Assembly (NCBI RefSeq): GCF_001642955.1
Contig: NZ_LWSK01000016.1
Coordinates: 1-64,000, forward strand
Direction of reading: 5' to 3'
Origin: Rubripirellula obstinata
GTDB taxonomy: Bacteria > Planctomycetota > Planctomycetia > Pirellulales > Pirellulaceae
DNA length: 64,000 nt
Below the pieces are notes generated by a model. That model made no database searches and was not told the origin of the DNA. It was given only the letters and a program-made list of their open reading frames with translations. The translations under genes and the position numbers were made by a program. Numbering within the stretch: position 1 is the stretch's first letter; every line of letters starts with the position of its first letter. This document shows, in pieces, positions 34,218-43,593 of the stretch.

Positions 34218-34286
34218 GTAGCTGATCCCGCCACGGTTCAGTTGATCACGACTTGCGTTCTACTGAACCCTGGCGGGATCAGCTAC
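34218..34286. repeat. Inverted repeat GTAGCTG...CAGCTAC (family C)
   Basis: GTAGCTGATCCCGCCACGGT pairs with ACCCTGGCGGGATCAGCTAC. It lies between the dehydrogenase start and the lipoprotein stop; three more family C copies are near 40.8, 51.5 and 52.9 kb. Confidence 0.88.
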
Positions 34287-34360
34287 GGGGCGCGCACGAA
34301 AAACGCCGCCTTGGATATCCAAAGCGGCGTTGGGGTTTCTGAACGAGTCGGTGTTAGCCG

Positions 34361-34999
34361 TTACAGGTTCGGCGTCGTGTACGGTTCGACATCGCCAACC
34401 ATGTGGAAGTGGTTATGGTCAATGTAGACCACTTCGATGGCTTCTTCGTCGTGCAGCGTGTGTGGCACGGGATAGCCGATCGTTGTTTTCTCGTCAAAGT
34501 AGATCGTGCATTTGTAGTGGGCGTGGTGCAATTGAGCGGGCCCGATCAAAGGATAGAATCGAGGCGGGTCAATGTAGTCGGAGATCTTTTCTTTGATGAT
34601 GCGAACGTTGTTACGTTGCTTTTCGTAGATCAACGGAATGCCGCCTTGAACCGGACGAGCCGTTTCTAGGGCGTGCATGACTTCATCATCACTTGGTGGA
34701 TCCAAAGCTTTGACGCTGCCGCCGGAAGTGGTCGGTCCCAGGATTGGCACTCGCTCGTAGCGTTCTTTCTTCCAGAACTTTTCTTCTTGCTTGTGTTGGT
34801 AGTACGGGCTCACTGGCATCGGATAGCCGAGGAATCCGAGATTGTATCCGCCGCCCAGGCCGAAGCAGCCGGTCGAGGAAACAATGACGGTCACAGCCAA
34901 GCCCATCGCAATGTGGGCGGCCCAAGAACGCGGCGTTGCCGATTCTTTGGCTGCTGTGAGCGATGAATTGTTGTTAGTTGGGCAATTCATGGTGGTCAT
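34361..34999 (-). CDS. Putative lipoprotein of unknown function
   Basis: 212 aa. A hydrophobic segment (residues about 28-43) ends in VSSTGC, a plausible lipobox with Cys 45, which would anchor the mature part in a membrane. The mature region is rich in Tyr, His and Pro, with YVPILG-like and HLHHAHYKCTIYFDE-like stretches (PAQLHHAHYKCTIYFDEKT near residue 155). No family recognised. The 422-base spacer on its 5' side (35000-35421) holds a family E repeat and no gene. Confidence 0.75.
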   Translation of the reverse strand: MTTMNCPTNNNSSLTAAKESATPRSWAAHIAMGLAVTVIVSSTGCFGLGGGYNLGFLGYPMPVSPYYQHKQEEKFWKKERYERVPILGPTTSGGSVKALDPPSDDEVMHALETARPVQGGIPLIYEKQRNNVRIIKEKISDYIDPPRFYPLIGPAQLHHAHYKCTIYFDEKTTIGYPVPHTLHDEEAIEVVYIDHNHFHMVGDVEPYTTPNL

Positions 35000-35211
35000 C
35001 CGAGTAACCTTCCGTGGTTCGTTGTGCGAGCCGTTCTTATGACGTCGGCGAATGCGATTCGCGCTCGCTTCGTACTATCTGTATCGTGTGAACTTAGGAG
35101 GATCTTGCGGGTAATTCCGAAGATTCTGAAAAAGCCGAACAAGTTATCGTTACTTCGTTCGTGAAACACGCCCCAGTTTCATGCGTTTGTATTTCGAGTT
35201 GCGACACAATG

Positions 35212-35303
35212 ATGTAGGCCGGAACAAGCGGAGCGCAGTTCCGGCAATACGATGACCTACGATGCAATTGCCGGAACTTCGCTCCGATTGTTCCGGCCTA
35301 CAT
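35212..35303. repeat. Inverted repeat GTAGGCCGGAACAAGC (family E)
   Basis: GTAGGCCGGAACAAGCGGAG then GCAGTTCCGGCAAT pairs with ATTGCCGGAACTTCGCTCCG then ATTGTTCCGGCCTAC. Confidence 0.88.
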
Positions 35304-35396
35304 TTATCGGTCTACGAAAAAACCCACAGACGACGGTGCCATCGCCTGCGGGTATCCGGTTGCCTGCGTCAGACGCGAGGCATTTGTTTCGTCTTA

Positions 35397-35425
35397 CTAA
35401 AGACGCTGAAATGAGCGTTCTTTAG
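35397..35425 (-). terminator. Hairpin at the end of the double-BON gene
   Basis: CTAAAGAACGCT and AGCGTCTTTAG pair on the minus strand with a 6-base loop and one bulge. The stop codon TAA is in the stem. No clear T-run follows, so termination is only probable. Confidence 0.4.
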
Positions 35426-36717
35426 CGATCGGTGAAGTCCAAGAACCACCAACCGTCGTCCCATTCCAAGCTGACCTTACGCCATCCCAATGGGACTTGC
35501 GGGTAAGGATAGAACGGTCCGATGAAGGGCCATGCAGTTGGGCTGTATTGTTGCGGGTAGGTCACCGCGGCGTAGTTTGAATTCGCTGCGTAGCCTGGCC
35601 AAGCGTAGTTGGGCAAGTTGGGGCTGTCGTAGCGAGGTGCACCGACGGGAGCGTGAGGTGCCATGGGGACAGGTGTTCCCATCATTCCGCCACCGCCACC
35701 AAATCCGGTCGCCATTGCTTGGGTTTGACCTTGCATGCGGTACGGAGCAGCTTGCATGACCGGTGCTTGTTGCATCGGTGCGTGCTGCATTTGCATTTGC
35801 TGCATCGGTGCTGGATTCATCGGTGCTGGGTTCATCAGCGGTGCCGCTTGCTGAATCGGTGCGGATGCCAATTGGGCTGGCACACGTGGTTGAGGCGATT
35901 GCTGCGGTGCTTGCAATGTTTCCACTTCGGGCAATTGCTTCAGCGAAGGAGCGGCCGTTGGAACGGCGATCGATTCACGTACACCTGAAACACCCGGCGT
36001 TCGCTCGGCGATTCGCAGGATCGTGTTTCGTTGCTCAGGCGAAGCTGCGCGACCGGTCAGTTCAACAACGCCGTCGTTGCACTGAACATCGACGCCAAAA
36101 CCTTTCAGTTGGCCTGCGTTTTGAGCTCGACCAAGAGCCGAAACCACCGCGGAAACCACGTTTTGGTCACTGTTGGTGTCTTCCATCGCGGCGACCGGTT
36201 GGACGACGCCTGGCACGACCGTCAGAGGCTCGCGGCGAAGCTGGCGAACAACCTGAGCTTCCGAAGCCAATGCTTGGCTGAACGAAAAACCGCTCGTGTC
36301 TTCTGGCGTTTCTTCGGTTGCGGTCATTACCGGCTTTGGTGTCAGCACCACAGCTTCGGGCGGCTCGGTCGCCATTTCGGCTTTAGGCACCGGTGCAGCG
36401 ATTTGTGTCACGCTGACTTCGTCAACCACTTTGGCGATGCCTTCGATACCGCTAGCGGCCTGCAGCACCAGTTGTTTTTGGTCATTGGCGTTCACGTTTC
36501 CGCGGAACAGCACCACGCCTTGATCGACTTTCATGTCGAGCGTGAAGTCCTTTAAAGCACCCGAGTCACGGTTACTTTTTAGACGTTGCATGATTTGTTG
36601 GGCGATTTCGCGGTCACCAGAATTGGCGTCTGCAGAATTAATTTCTGCGGCCTGGGCCTGGATCGGCCCGAGGCTCGCGAGCGCGGCAATCGCGATCAGT
36701 AGTTTCTTGCGTCGCAT
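35422..36717 (-). CDS. Secreted protein with two BON domains
   Basis: 431 aa. Signal peptide MRRKKLLIAIAALASLGPIQ then AQA. BON domain 1 about residues 35-105 (LDMKVDQGVVLFRGNVNAND) and BON domain 2 about 180-250 (GVDVQCNDGVVELTGRAASP). The region 265-345 is Pro/Gln/Met-rich with short repeats NPAPM and QQAP; the C-terminus is aromatic (YPQQYSPTAWPFIGPFYPYP). BON domains bind phospholipid or stabilise envelope structures, so a periplasmic or outer-membrane role is likely. Its hairpin-bearing 3' end and single-gene setting suggest independent transcription. Confidence 0.88.
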   Translation of the reverse strand: MRRKKLLIAIAALASLGPIQAQAAEINSADANSGDREIAQQIMQRLKSNRDSGALKDFTLDMKVDQGVVLFRGNVNANDQKQLVLQAASGIEGIAKVVDEVSVTQIAAPVPKAEMATEPPEAVVLTPKPVMTATEETPEDTSGFSFSQALASEAQVVRQLRREPLTVVPGVVQPVAAMEDTNSDQNVVSAVVSALGRAQNAGQLKGFGVDVQCNDGVVELTGRAASPEQRNTILRIAERTPGVSGVRESIAVPTAAPSLKQLPEVETLQAPQQSPQPRVPAQLASAPIQQAAPLMNPAPMNPAPMQQMQMQHAPMQQAPVMQAAPYRMQGQTQAMATGFGGGGGMMGTPVPMAPHAPVGAPRYDSPNLPNYAWPGYAANSNYAAVTYPQQYSPTAWPFIGPFYPYPQVPLGWRKVSLEWDDGWWFLDFTDR

Positions 36718-36958
36718 CAGATATGCCTCCGAGCAGTCCTAGGTTGTGTTCAGTCCTGAAATCTTCTGGGCCGTCGATTCGTAGTCCGTGGGACGCACAT
36801 GCCCGGTGGACGATCTCTTGTTTTGCTTCTTCGAACGGACACACCAGAGGAGTGTTGTTGGTTGTTTCGGTCGTAGGGACCTATCGCTGGTAGGTTTTTT
36901 CCAATTTTGGCGCTGATTCGGTTTGAAACGTCCCAATCGACCTGTTTCACGGCCGATT

Positions 36959-37333
36959 TCAACTGCGAAACGATCGAACCACCGACGCCAGCGTGAAAAG
37001 AATGCCGATTGCCGGTACAGCAACAATGATCAAACGCGGTTGAGCGGCGACCACGGCCAAGGCCACGACCAAGCCAACGGCGATTCCCGGCGGCAACCAA
37101 GCGGCGGGCCGTTTTAGCGAAGGCCACGCCAACCACAACGCAGCCATCACCAAACCAATCCGTCCCGATGCCGACGCGGCAAACCGAGCGGTCGAATCGT
37201 TTCCGAACTGCCAAGACACAAAGGCTGAAACGATCAACAAGACAACTGAAATGACCAGCACCAAGCGGCGGCGCATTTGCCAATCGCTGATAGAATCGCT
37301 TGGGGAACGGTCCGTTGGTGGGCGAGATGTCAT
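36959..37333 (-). CDS. Small membrane protein of unknown function
   Basis: 124 aa from ATG 37333 (an alternative start at 37369 adds 12 residues). After a polar N-terminus with MRRRLVLVIS there are three to four hydrophobic segments covering residues 22-120. No family recognised. It is divergent from the phosphoesterase gene with about 50 bases between starts, so they may share a control region. The 240 bases downstream to the BON gene contain no ORF; they include the leader of that gene. Confidence 0.7.
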   Translation of the reverse strand: MTSRPPTDRSPSDSISDWQMRRRLVLVISVVLLIVSAFVSWQFGNDSTARFAASASGRIGLVMAALWLAWPSLKRPAAWLPPGIAVGLVVALAVVAAQPRLIIVAVPAIGILFTLASVVRSFRS

Positions 37334-37386
37334 TGCGGTAAGCTTAGGCGAAGTGACGCTAGCCTCCAAACCTAGACAAATAGCCG

Positions 37387-38013
37387 ATGAAAATTCTTTG
37401 TTTCAGCGACCTCCACCGCGATCGCGACGCAGCCATGCGATTGGTCAACATAGCCGAAGACGTTGATGTCGTGATCGGTGCCGGTGACTTTGCCAATCGT
37501 CATCAAGGTGCAACCGATACGCTAGAAATCTTGTCGCAAATCAACTTGCCAGCCGTGTTGGTTCCCGGAAACGGCGAAACCGTGGAAGAACTCCGCTTGG
37601 CCGCGGCAACTTGGTCCACCGCTACGATACTGCATGGCGAAGGATGCGTCGTTGGCGGTGTCAATTTTTGGGGCGTGGGCGGCGGCATCCCGGTGACTCC
37701 CTTTGGCGACTGGAGCTATGATTTCAGCGAAGAGGAAGCAGTGCCCATGCTGACTGGTACACCAACCGGCGGCGTCTTGGTCGTCCATTCACCACCGATC
37801 GACACCGTAGACCACGACAGCAAAGGTCTGATCCGCGGCAGTCAGGCGATCCGTGATGCGGTCGAATCGAAGAAACCTCAATTGGTGGTCTGCGGACATA
37901 TCCACAGCGATTGGGGTAAGAAAATCAAATTGGGACCGACCAGCATTTTGAACGCCGGACCCCAAGGAATGATTGTCGAAATTGATGATTCAAATTCAAC
38001 AGAAGCCTCGTAA
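37387..38013 (+). CDS. Calcineurin-like metallophosphoesterase
   Basis: 208 aa. All family motifs present: FSDLHRD (metal ligands D, H) at residues 6-12, GAGDFAN near 31, GNGE in the GNHE position near 59, VHSPP near 137 and CGHIHSDWG near 169. Small single-domain members act on phosphodiesters or phosphoprotein; the substrate is open. No signal peptide, hence cytoplasmic. It is followed closely by the PQQ-propeller gene (17 bases) and may share its transcript. Confidence 0.9.
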   Translation: MKILCFSDLHRDRDAAMRLVNIAEDVDVVIGAGDFANRHQGATDTLEILSQINLPAVLVPGNGETVEELRLAAATWSTATILHGEGCVVGGVNFWGVGGGIPVTPFGDWSYDFSEEEAVPMLTGTPTGGVLVVHSPPIDTVDHDSKGLIRGSQAIRDAVESKKPQLVVCGHIHSDWGKKIKLGPTSILNAGPQGMIVEIDDSNSTEAS

Positions 38014-38030
38014 TGGAAATATGAACTCCG

Positions 38031-39863
38031 ATGCAAGAAGCTGAAACCATTTCCGAAATTTACGGCACCGACAGCGAATCCAGTTCTCCGTCGTCGCCAA
38101 AATCGTTTCGCGTTTGGGTCGCGATCGCGATCGTTGTTGCGATGTGGATGATCTTGATCGTGCCAGCGATGCTTGCGCCGCTGACCAAGATGCATTTCTA
38201 CTCGATGCAATTGGGGCCAATGTTTGGTGCAATCGGGCTTTCGATCTGGTGGATGAATACACGCGTCATTCCGCGGAACAGTCGTTGGCTTGGACTCGGT
38301 CTGATGTTTTTGATCTTTGCGGTCACGATGTTCTCGATCGACTTTTCAGTCATGATCGCGATGCTGGTCAAAGGCCTGCCGATCGCGTTGACGTTACTGG
38401 TAGCGGGTTTTTTTGTTGGCAGTTTCGTCAACGCCCGCAAACAGGCGTGGATCGGCTTGACGTTCTTTTCGGCCGTGATGATTGCGGGACTTTTCGTCCG
38501 AGCGGAAGACCCGGATGCTGAGTTTGCATTTGATTTGGTTCCGCGATGGAAACCGACTGCGGAAGACAACTTTCTGGACTCGTTGCAAAACGTATCGGCT
38601 AGCGAGGAGGCATCCACCATCGATTCAGATGCTCTTGAATTGCCGGATGCGGTGACATCGAAAGATTGGGCAGAATTCCGCGGACCCAAGCGTGATGGAA
38701 TCTTGAACGATGTTTCCTTTTCAACCGATTGGGAATCAAATCCGCCTGCGGAACTTTGGCGGCACCCGATCGGTCCAGGCTGGTCTTCGTTTTGCGTCGT
38801 CGGGCCGGTTTTTTACACGCAGGAACAACGCGGCGAACAGGAAACCGTCTCGGCGTACACCGTTGCCGATGGTCGCAGTGTCTGGATTCAAGAAACAGAA
38901 TCCAGATTCGAAGCATCGATGGGCGGCGTTGGTCCCAGAGCCACGCCGACGTATGACAACCAACAACTTTTCGTCACCGGTGCATCCGGTTTGGTGCAGT
39001 GTTTGGATGCAAAATCGGGTCAGCCGATCTGGCAATTCGATTTAATGGAACAGTTGGATGTGCCGCTACCGTCTTGGGGATTTGCCAGTTCGCCGCTGCT
39101 GTACAGCAACAAGAAAGAAGAGCTTGATGATGATCTGGTGATCGTTTTCGCTGGCGGTGGCGAAGAGCACGGAACCATCGCACTGGATCGAACCACCGGC
39201 AAGCTTGCTTGGTCAACGCCCGGTGGGAATCACGGTTACAGCTCGGCGCAGCTTGCAACGATTGAAGGCACCGAACAAGTCTTGATCAGCAGCAATCGAG
39301 GCTTGCAATCACTCGATCCGCAAACCGGACGCGAGCTTTGGAATCATGAATGGGACATCGACGTGATGGCTCGAGTGACTCAGCCCACCGTCGTCGGCAG
39401 CACGGCTTACCTTGGGACTGGCTACGGCAACGGAACACGACGAATTGATATTTCGCGTGATGGCGATCAGTGGTCAACCGAACATGCGTGGACCGAATCG
39501 ATGAAACCTTACTTTAACGATTGCGTTTACCACGAAGGCTTTCTGTACGGTTTCGACGGCCCCATTTTTATGTGTCTGAATGCCGACACGGGTGAGAAGG
39601 CATGGAAGCGTGGCCGATACGGGCATGGACAAGTGTTGTTGGTCAAGGAAATGGAAACGCTGTTGATCGTGACCGAGAAGGGTGACCTGGTTCTAGCGAA
39701 GGTGAACCCCAACAAACTGGAAGAGATCGTTCGCATTGCGTCCGTGGAAGGCATCACCTGGAATCATCCCGTGATCGCTGACGGCAAGTTGTTTGTTCGC
39801 AATGCCGAAGAAATGGTCTGCTACGAGCTTGACGTTCTGGCACCATTGGTCACGTCGCAGTAA
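38031..39863 (+). CDS. Membrane-anchored PQQ-type beta-propeller protein
   Basis: 610 aa. Four to five membrane segments at residues 28-160, then a linker and a propeller domain from about 205 with repeated blades such as VQCLDAKSGQPIWQFDLM, IALDRTTGKLAWSTPGG, LQSLDPQTGRELWNHEWD and CLNADTGEKAWKRG. WAEFRGPKRDG at the domain start is typical of planctomycete PQQ-like propellers. It lacks the catalytic Asp/Ca site of quinoprotein dehydrogenases as far as I can see, so it is more likely an interaction scaffold than an enzyme. Confidence 0.85.
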   Translation: MQEAETISEIYGTDSESSSPSSPKSFRVWVAIAIVVAMWMILIVPAMLAPLTKMHFYSMQLGPMFGAIGLSIWWMNTRVIPRNSRWLGLGLMFLIFAVTMFSIDFSVMIAMLVKGLPIALTLLVAGFFVGSFVNARKQAWIGLTFFSAVMIAGLFVRAEDPDAEFAFDLVPRWKPTAEDNFLDSLQNVSASEEASTIDSDALELPDAVTSKDWAEFRGPKRDGILNDVSFSTDWESNPPAELWRHPIGPGWSSFCVVGPVFYTQEQRGEQETVSAYTVADGRSVWIQETESRFEASMGGVGPRATPTYDNQQLFVTGASGLVQCLDAKSGQPIWQFDLMEQLDVPLPSWGFASSPLLYSNKKEELDDDLVIVFAGGGEEHGTIALDRTTGKLAWSTPGGNHGYSSAQLATIEGTEQVLISSNRGLQSLDPQTGRELWNHEWDIDVMARVTQPTVVGSTAYLGTGYGNGTRRIDISRDGDQWSTEHAWTESMKPYFNDCVYHEGFLYGFDGPIFMCLNADTGEKAWKRGRYGHGQVLLVKEMETLLIVTEKGDLVLAKVNPNKLEEIVRIASVEGITWNHPVIADGKLFVRNAEEMVCYELDVLAPLVTSQ

Positions 39864-39953
39864 AGGTCACGACGCAGCGGATTGCCGATATTCCAACGGA
39901 AATGGTGATTCGCTGGCCGTGAGGCACTGTTTGGATTTACTGCGTCATTCGGT

Positions 39954-40142
39954 ATGCCTGGTCACAGGCTTGTTGATTTACGGAGCCGTTCGGGCGACGG
40001 AGACGCAGTCTTGATCGCGCAAGCCGAGTTGTCTCTTGCCGATCAACTATCCTTCAACCGACAGTCGAGCATCATTTTGCAATCGCTCACAATCGAAAAC
40101 GAACTCAAAGAAGTCTTCATGTACGGACACAAAACACGATGA
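39954..40142 (+). CDS. Possible small protein ahead of the DUF1289 gene
   Basis: 62 aa, no recognised domain; charged with no membrane segment. Its TGA overlaps the ATG of the DUF1289 gene (ATGA at 40139-40142), which is the only support for it being translated. It may be a chance frame in a decayed spacer. Confidence 0.3.
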   Translation: MPGHRLVDLRSRSGDGDAVLIAQAELSLADQLSFNRQSSIILQSLTIENELKEVFMYGHKTR

Positions 40143-40321
40143 GCGATCCACGCAACGAGCCTGAATCGCCCTGCATTAATGTTTGCGTTATCGACGGTAG
40201 CAAAATGTGTGTCGGTTGCTACCGGAATTTAGACGAGATTGCTGCGTGGGGAAGTTGCAGCGATCAACAGAAACTTACGATTCTGGACGCCGCAAGAAAG
40301 CGGCGTGAGACTTCTGAATAA
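40139..40321 (+). CDS. DUF1289 family small Cys-rich protein
   Basis: 60 aa. Typical DUF1289 pattern SPCINVCVIDGSKMCVGCYR with four cysteines, followed by LDEIAAWGSCSDQQK and an RKRR tail. The cysteines probably bind a metal or Fe-S cluster. The function of the family is not established. ATG 40139 matches the usual start distance to the first Cys. Confidence 0.85.
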   Translation: MSDPRNEPESPCINVCVIDGSKMCVGCYRNLDEIAAWGSCSDQQKLTILDAARKRRETSE

Positions 40322-40339
40322 GTAGCACAGGTTTCTGGT

Positions 40340-40703
40340 TCCCAGACGGAGCCTGGCCTGATGACAATCATTTCAACGCAGCAAATTGGGCAAGCTGCAC
40401 CATGGCAGACAACATTTCCCTGATCGCCAGGGTGTAGGCCGTAGCGAGCCATAGCGAGCCTTAGCGAGTTACGGCAATTTGCGCACCGCCGTAACTCGCT
40501 TTGGCTCGCTACGGCCTACTTTCTAGTGCCCAGACGTAGCCTGGCCTGATGGAAATCATTGCAACGCAGCAAATTGGGCAAGCTGCACCATGGCAGGCAA
40601 CATTTCCCTGATCGCCAGCATGTAGGCCGTAGCGAGCCTTAGCGAGTTACGGCAATGTGCGCAACGCCGTAACTCGCTATGGCTCGCTACGGCCTACTTT
40701 CAT
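40340..40703. repeat. Direct duplication of about 180 bases with family D palindromes
   Basis: Two tandem copies, 40340-40523 and 40529-40703, share CAGACG-AGCCTGGCCTGATG, CAACGCAGCAAATTGGGCAA and AACATTTCCCTGATCGCCAG, each followed by a palindrome GTAGGCCGTAGCGAGC... ending GCTCGCTACGGCCTAC. Copy 1 has one extra 10-base AGCC unit. Confidence 0.88.
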
Positions 40704-40822
40704 GGGGCGTGACAAGCTGACAACGACACATTTTCATCAGCCCAGGCGTTGCCCACGCGGTTAAACAGCCAACGTGGGCCGGAACTGTGCTGAAACTTGT
40801 TCCGTGTTTGGCGAAATCTTTT

Positions 40823-40902
40823 GTAGCTGGGCCCGCCAGGGTTCAGTCGGGTACCGCTACTGATGGACTGAGAAGGTGCTGAACCCTGGCGGGGCCAGCT
40901 AC
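40823..40902. repeat. Inverted repeat GTAGCTGGGCCCGCCAGGG (family C)
   Basis: GTAGCTGGGCCCGCCAGGGT and ACCCTGGCGGGGCCAGCTAC as arms. It lies 6 bases beyond the apbE-nqrM stop and may act as its 3' hairpin. Half of the GAAACTTGTTCC outer arm precedes it. Confidence 0.9.
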
Positions 40903-40907
40903 GACAA

Positions 40908-42248
40908 TTACGTCGAAGATGCTTTTTCCTGCATTCGCTCTCGTAGCTCTTTGCAGGCGTCGGCGGGGTTACTGCAGAGAGAGCAACTGGTGCTGCCGTC
41001 TTCGGATTGCTGGCTGGCGATTCCGCCGCAGGAACCGCTGATCTTTTTGCCGCTGAAGATCACACCAACGGCCATTGCGAACAGCAAGACCGCGAAGGCG
41101 ACGAACGTGATTGCCAAAACAACCCAGGGTTGGTTCTCAGCGACGGCATTGTCGGCAACTGCATTTTCGGTAACGGATTCGCGTGGTCTTGAATAAGCCG
41201 CGAAGTCACCGGTGCCGGTTCGCCAAAAACCGTCTTCGCCACGACTGACAAGCAAAGCAGATAAATCTTGCTCTGATGCAACGGCTAGACCTTTGGTTTC
41301 ACCCAGAACGTTGATCGCGGTCGCCCACGCATCGGACTCCATGCACAGATCGCTGACGATTGAAACTGATGCCAAATCGTGCGTGATCGGACGGCCAGTT
41401 CGCGGGTCGATGGTGTGCGAGTAACGTTTGCCGTCGATTTCGATGTAGTTGCGATAGTCGCCCGAAGTTGCCATCGATTGGTCGGTCATTTCATAGGCAA
41501 TGTCAAACTGATCGGCTGCCGCATCGGGAACTTGGATTCCGACCTTCCAAGCCTGATCGCCCTTCGTGCCAACGGTTCGGACCTCGCCACCGATTTCGAC
41601 GAACATGTTGGCGATCCCAAGTTCGGTGAGCCGGTCAACGACTCGGTCCACGCCGTGACCTTTGGCGATGGCAGAAAGATCGATTTGCAAACCAGCAATG
41701 GACTTCTTGATCGCGGGCGGATCAAGACGCACCGAAAGGTTTTCGTAACCGACGACCGACGACAACTCATCAATCTGAGCGTCCGTTGGTACCGAATCGG
41801 TTCTGGCGGCCGGACCAAAGTTCCAGGCGTTTACTAAGGGGCCAATGGTGACATCGAACGCACCATCGGTCGCCTTTGCGACCTTTTGTGCGTAGGCGAC
41901 AACCTCCGCGAAAGGCTTACTGATCGGAAACCAATCCGTGGAGTCTGATTCATTAAACCGCGAGATTTGAGACGACTTCAAGTAGTTCGACATCTCGTCG
42001 TTGACGCGGCGAAGCTCCGCATCGACTTCTAGCCGCAATTCGTCGAGATCGGGCAGAGCCTGATCGCCTGATTCCGATTTATCATTGACGTAGGCTTTGA
42101 CCGTGTAGCTGGTGCCCATCGTGCCACCAGACCAAGCAATGATCTCACCCGCAGCCGCGGGCGACACGAACAGCATCAGCCAAAGAATCCCTAGCGAGAG
42201 CTTCGCGAAGGAAGCGTGACTCCATACCGGACGATGCTGGTCATTCAC
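40908..42248 (-). CDS. apbE-nqrM: FAD:protein FMN transferase (ApbE) fused to NqrM-like domain
   Basis: 446 aa. Signal-like hydrophobic segment (residues 13-33), then an ApbE domain: GGTMGTSYTVKAY near 41, DVTIGPLVNAWNFG near 148, LSAIAKGHGVDRVVD near 192 and the catalytic region MATSGDYRNY with HTIDPRTGRPI near 253-285. From about residue 375 a membrane helix and Cys-rich tail, AVGVIFSGKKISGSCGGIAS then SCSLCSNPADAC, match NqrM. ApbE attaches FMN to NqrB and NqrC; NqrM delivers iron for the NqrD/NqrE centre. In other genomes they are adjacent separate genes. Last gene of the nqr run. Confidence 0.88.
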   Translation of the reverse strand: MNDQHRPVWSHASFAKLSLGILWLMLFVSPAAAGEIIAWSGGTMGTSYTVKAYVNDKSESGDQALPDLDELRLEVDAELRRVNDEMSNYLKSSQISRFNESDSTDWFPISKPFAEVVAYAQKVAKATDGAFDVTIGPLVNAWNFGPAARTDSVPTDAQIDELSSVVGYENLSVRLDPPAIKKSIAGLQIDLSAIAKGHGVDRVVDRLTELGIANMFVEIGGEVRTVGTKGDQAWKVGIQVPDAAADQFDIAYEMTDQSMATSGDYRNYIEIDGKRYSHTIDPRTGRPITHDLASVSIVSDLCMESDAWATAINVLGETKGLAVASEQDLSALLVSRGEDGFWRTGTGDFAAYSRPRESVTENAVADNAVAENQPWVVLAITFVAFAVLLFAMAVGVIFSGKKISGSCGGIASQQSEDGSTSCSLCSNPADACKELRERMQEKASST

Positions 42249-42251
42249 GGG

Positions 42252-43472
42252 TTAGCCGCCGAAGTCGTCAAAGGCAATGTTCTCTGGTTCAACACCCAGG
42301 TCATCAAGCATCTTGAAGACCGCTTGGTTCATCATTGGTGGGCCACAGATGTAGTACTCGATGTCTTCTGGGGCTGGGTGCGTGCTGAGGTAGTTTTCGA
42401 GCAGCACTTGGTGAATGAATCCTCGGTAGCCTTCCCAGTTGTCTTCGGGCAACGGTTCGGACAACGCAACATTCATCTTGAAGTTCGGGAAGTCGCGTTC
42501 AATCTGCTCGAATTGGTCCATGTAGAACAATTCGCGACTGCTTCGACCGCCGTACCAGTACGAAACCTTGCGGTCCGTCTTTTGTTCTTTGAACAGTTCA
42601 AAGATGTGGCTTCGCAGCGGAGCCATCCCAGCACCACCACCGATGTAGACCATTTCGGCTTGCGAATCCTTGATGAAGAACTCGCCGTAGGGACCACTGA
42701 TGGTCGCTTTGTCGCCGGGCTTGAGGCTGAAAATCCAGCTACTCATCTGACCAGGAGGCGTTCCTTCGGGAGCACGCGGCGGCGGCGACGCGACGCGAAT
42801 GTTGAGCATGATGATGCCCTTTTCGCCGGGGTAGTTCGCCATTGAGTAAGCGCGGATAACGGGCTCGTCAACCTTGGAAACGTACCGCCAAATATCGAAC
42901 TTGTCCCAATCTTCGTGAAACCGTTCTTCGATGTCGAAATCTTTGTACTTCACGACGTGCGGTGGAGCTTCGATTTGAATGTAACCACCGGGACGGAAAT
43001 CAACCTGTTCGCCTTCGGGAAGCTTCAGCTTGAACTCTTTGATGAACGTCGCAACGTTCTCGTTGCTGATGACTTCACATTCCCACTTCTTGGTGTCGAA
43101 AGCTTCCGGTGGAACTTCGACATCCATGTCAGTCTTGACGGCAACTTGGCAACTGAGGCGTTCACCTTCGGCTGCTTCTTTCTTGTTGATGTGGCCCTTT
43201 TCCGTTTCCAGAATATCGCCACCACCTTCGTGGACCTTCACCTTGCACTGAGCACAGGTGCCACCGCCGCCGCACGCACTGCTGACGAACACGCCAGCAT
43301 CAGCGAGAGCGCTAAGCAGTTTGCCACCTGCCGCGACTTCGACCTCTTTTTGATTGTTAATCATGATCTTGACTGGCCCCGTTGCAACCAATTGGCTGCG
43401 GGCTCCCATAATGACCATGACCAATGCGATCACGACAAGCGTGAACATCAGGACGCCAAGGACGATTTCCAT
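42252..43472 (-). CDS. nqrF: Na+-translocating NADH:quinone reductase subunit F
   Basis: 406 aa. N-terminal membrane helix, 2Fe-2S ferredoxin domain with [10 protein letters not shown] near residues 68-77 and a further Cys in LSCQV, FAD-binding RAYSMANYP near 220, and NADH-binding [12 protein letters not shown] near 276 with CGPPMM near 378. It accepts electrons from NADH and passes them to the other subunits. It ends three bases ahead of apbE-nqrM. A 120-base spacer holding a family D repeat separates it from nqrE, unusual within an nqr operon. Confidence 0.97.
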   Translation of the reverse strand: MEIVLGVLMFTLVVIALVMVIMGARSQLVATGPVKIMINNQKEVEVAAGGKLLSALADAGVFVSSACGGGGTCAQCKVKVHEGGGDILETEKGHINKKEAAEGERLSCQVAVKTDMDVEVPPEAFDTKKWECEVISNENVATFIKEFKLKLPEGEQVDFRPGGYIQIEAPPHVVKYKDFDIEERFHEDWDKFDIWRYVSKVDEPVIRAYSMANYPGEKGIIMLNIRVASPPPRAPEGTPPGQMSSWIFSLKPGDKATISGPYGEFFIKDSQAEMVYIGGGAGMAPLRSHIFELFKEQKTDRKVSYWYGGRSSRELFYMDQFEQIERDFPNFKMNVALSEPLPEDNWEGYRGFIHQVLLENYLSTHPAPEDIEYYICGPPMMNQAVFKMLDDLGVEPENIAFDDFGG

Positions 43473-43511
43473 AGTGAAAGACTCTGAGGGTGAGTTTTTG
43501 TGTTTGGGTAC

Positions 43512-43583
43512 TGTAGGCCGTAGCGAGCGGAGCGAGTTACGGCGGGGTTCAATGCCGTACTTCGATCCGATCCATCCGGCCTA
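43512..43583. repeat. Inverted repeat GTAGGCCGTAGCGAGCG (family D, decayed)
   Basis: Left arm GTAGGCCGTAGCGAGCGGAG; the right arm has drifted (GATCCGGCCTAC). It splits the nqr operon between nqrE and nqrF. Confidence 0.65.
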
Positions 43584-43593
43584 CTTTTGCTTC

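Noticed and set aside
36860-36905. Hairpin ACCTA...TAGGT with T-run as a terminator
   Set aside because: The T-run orientation fits a plus-strand transcript, but no plus-strand gene ends there.
40340-40703. CRISPR-like array
   Set aside because: Only two units of about 180 bases with no regular short repeat/spacer pattern. It is a tandem duplication.
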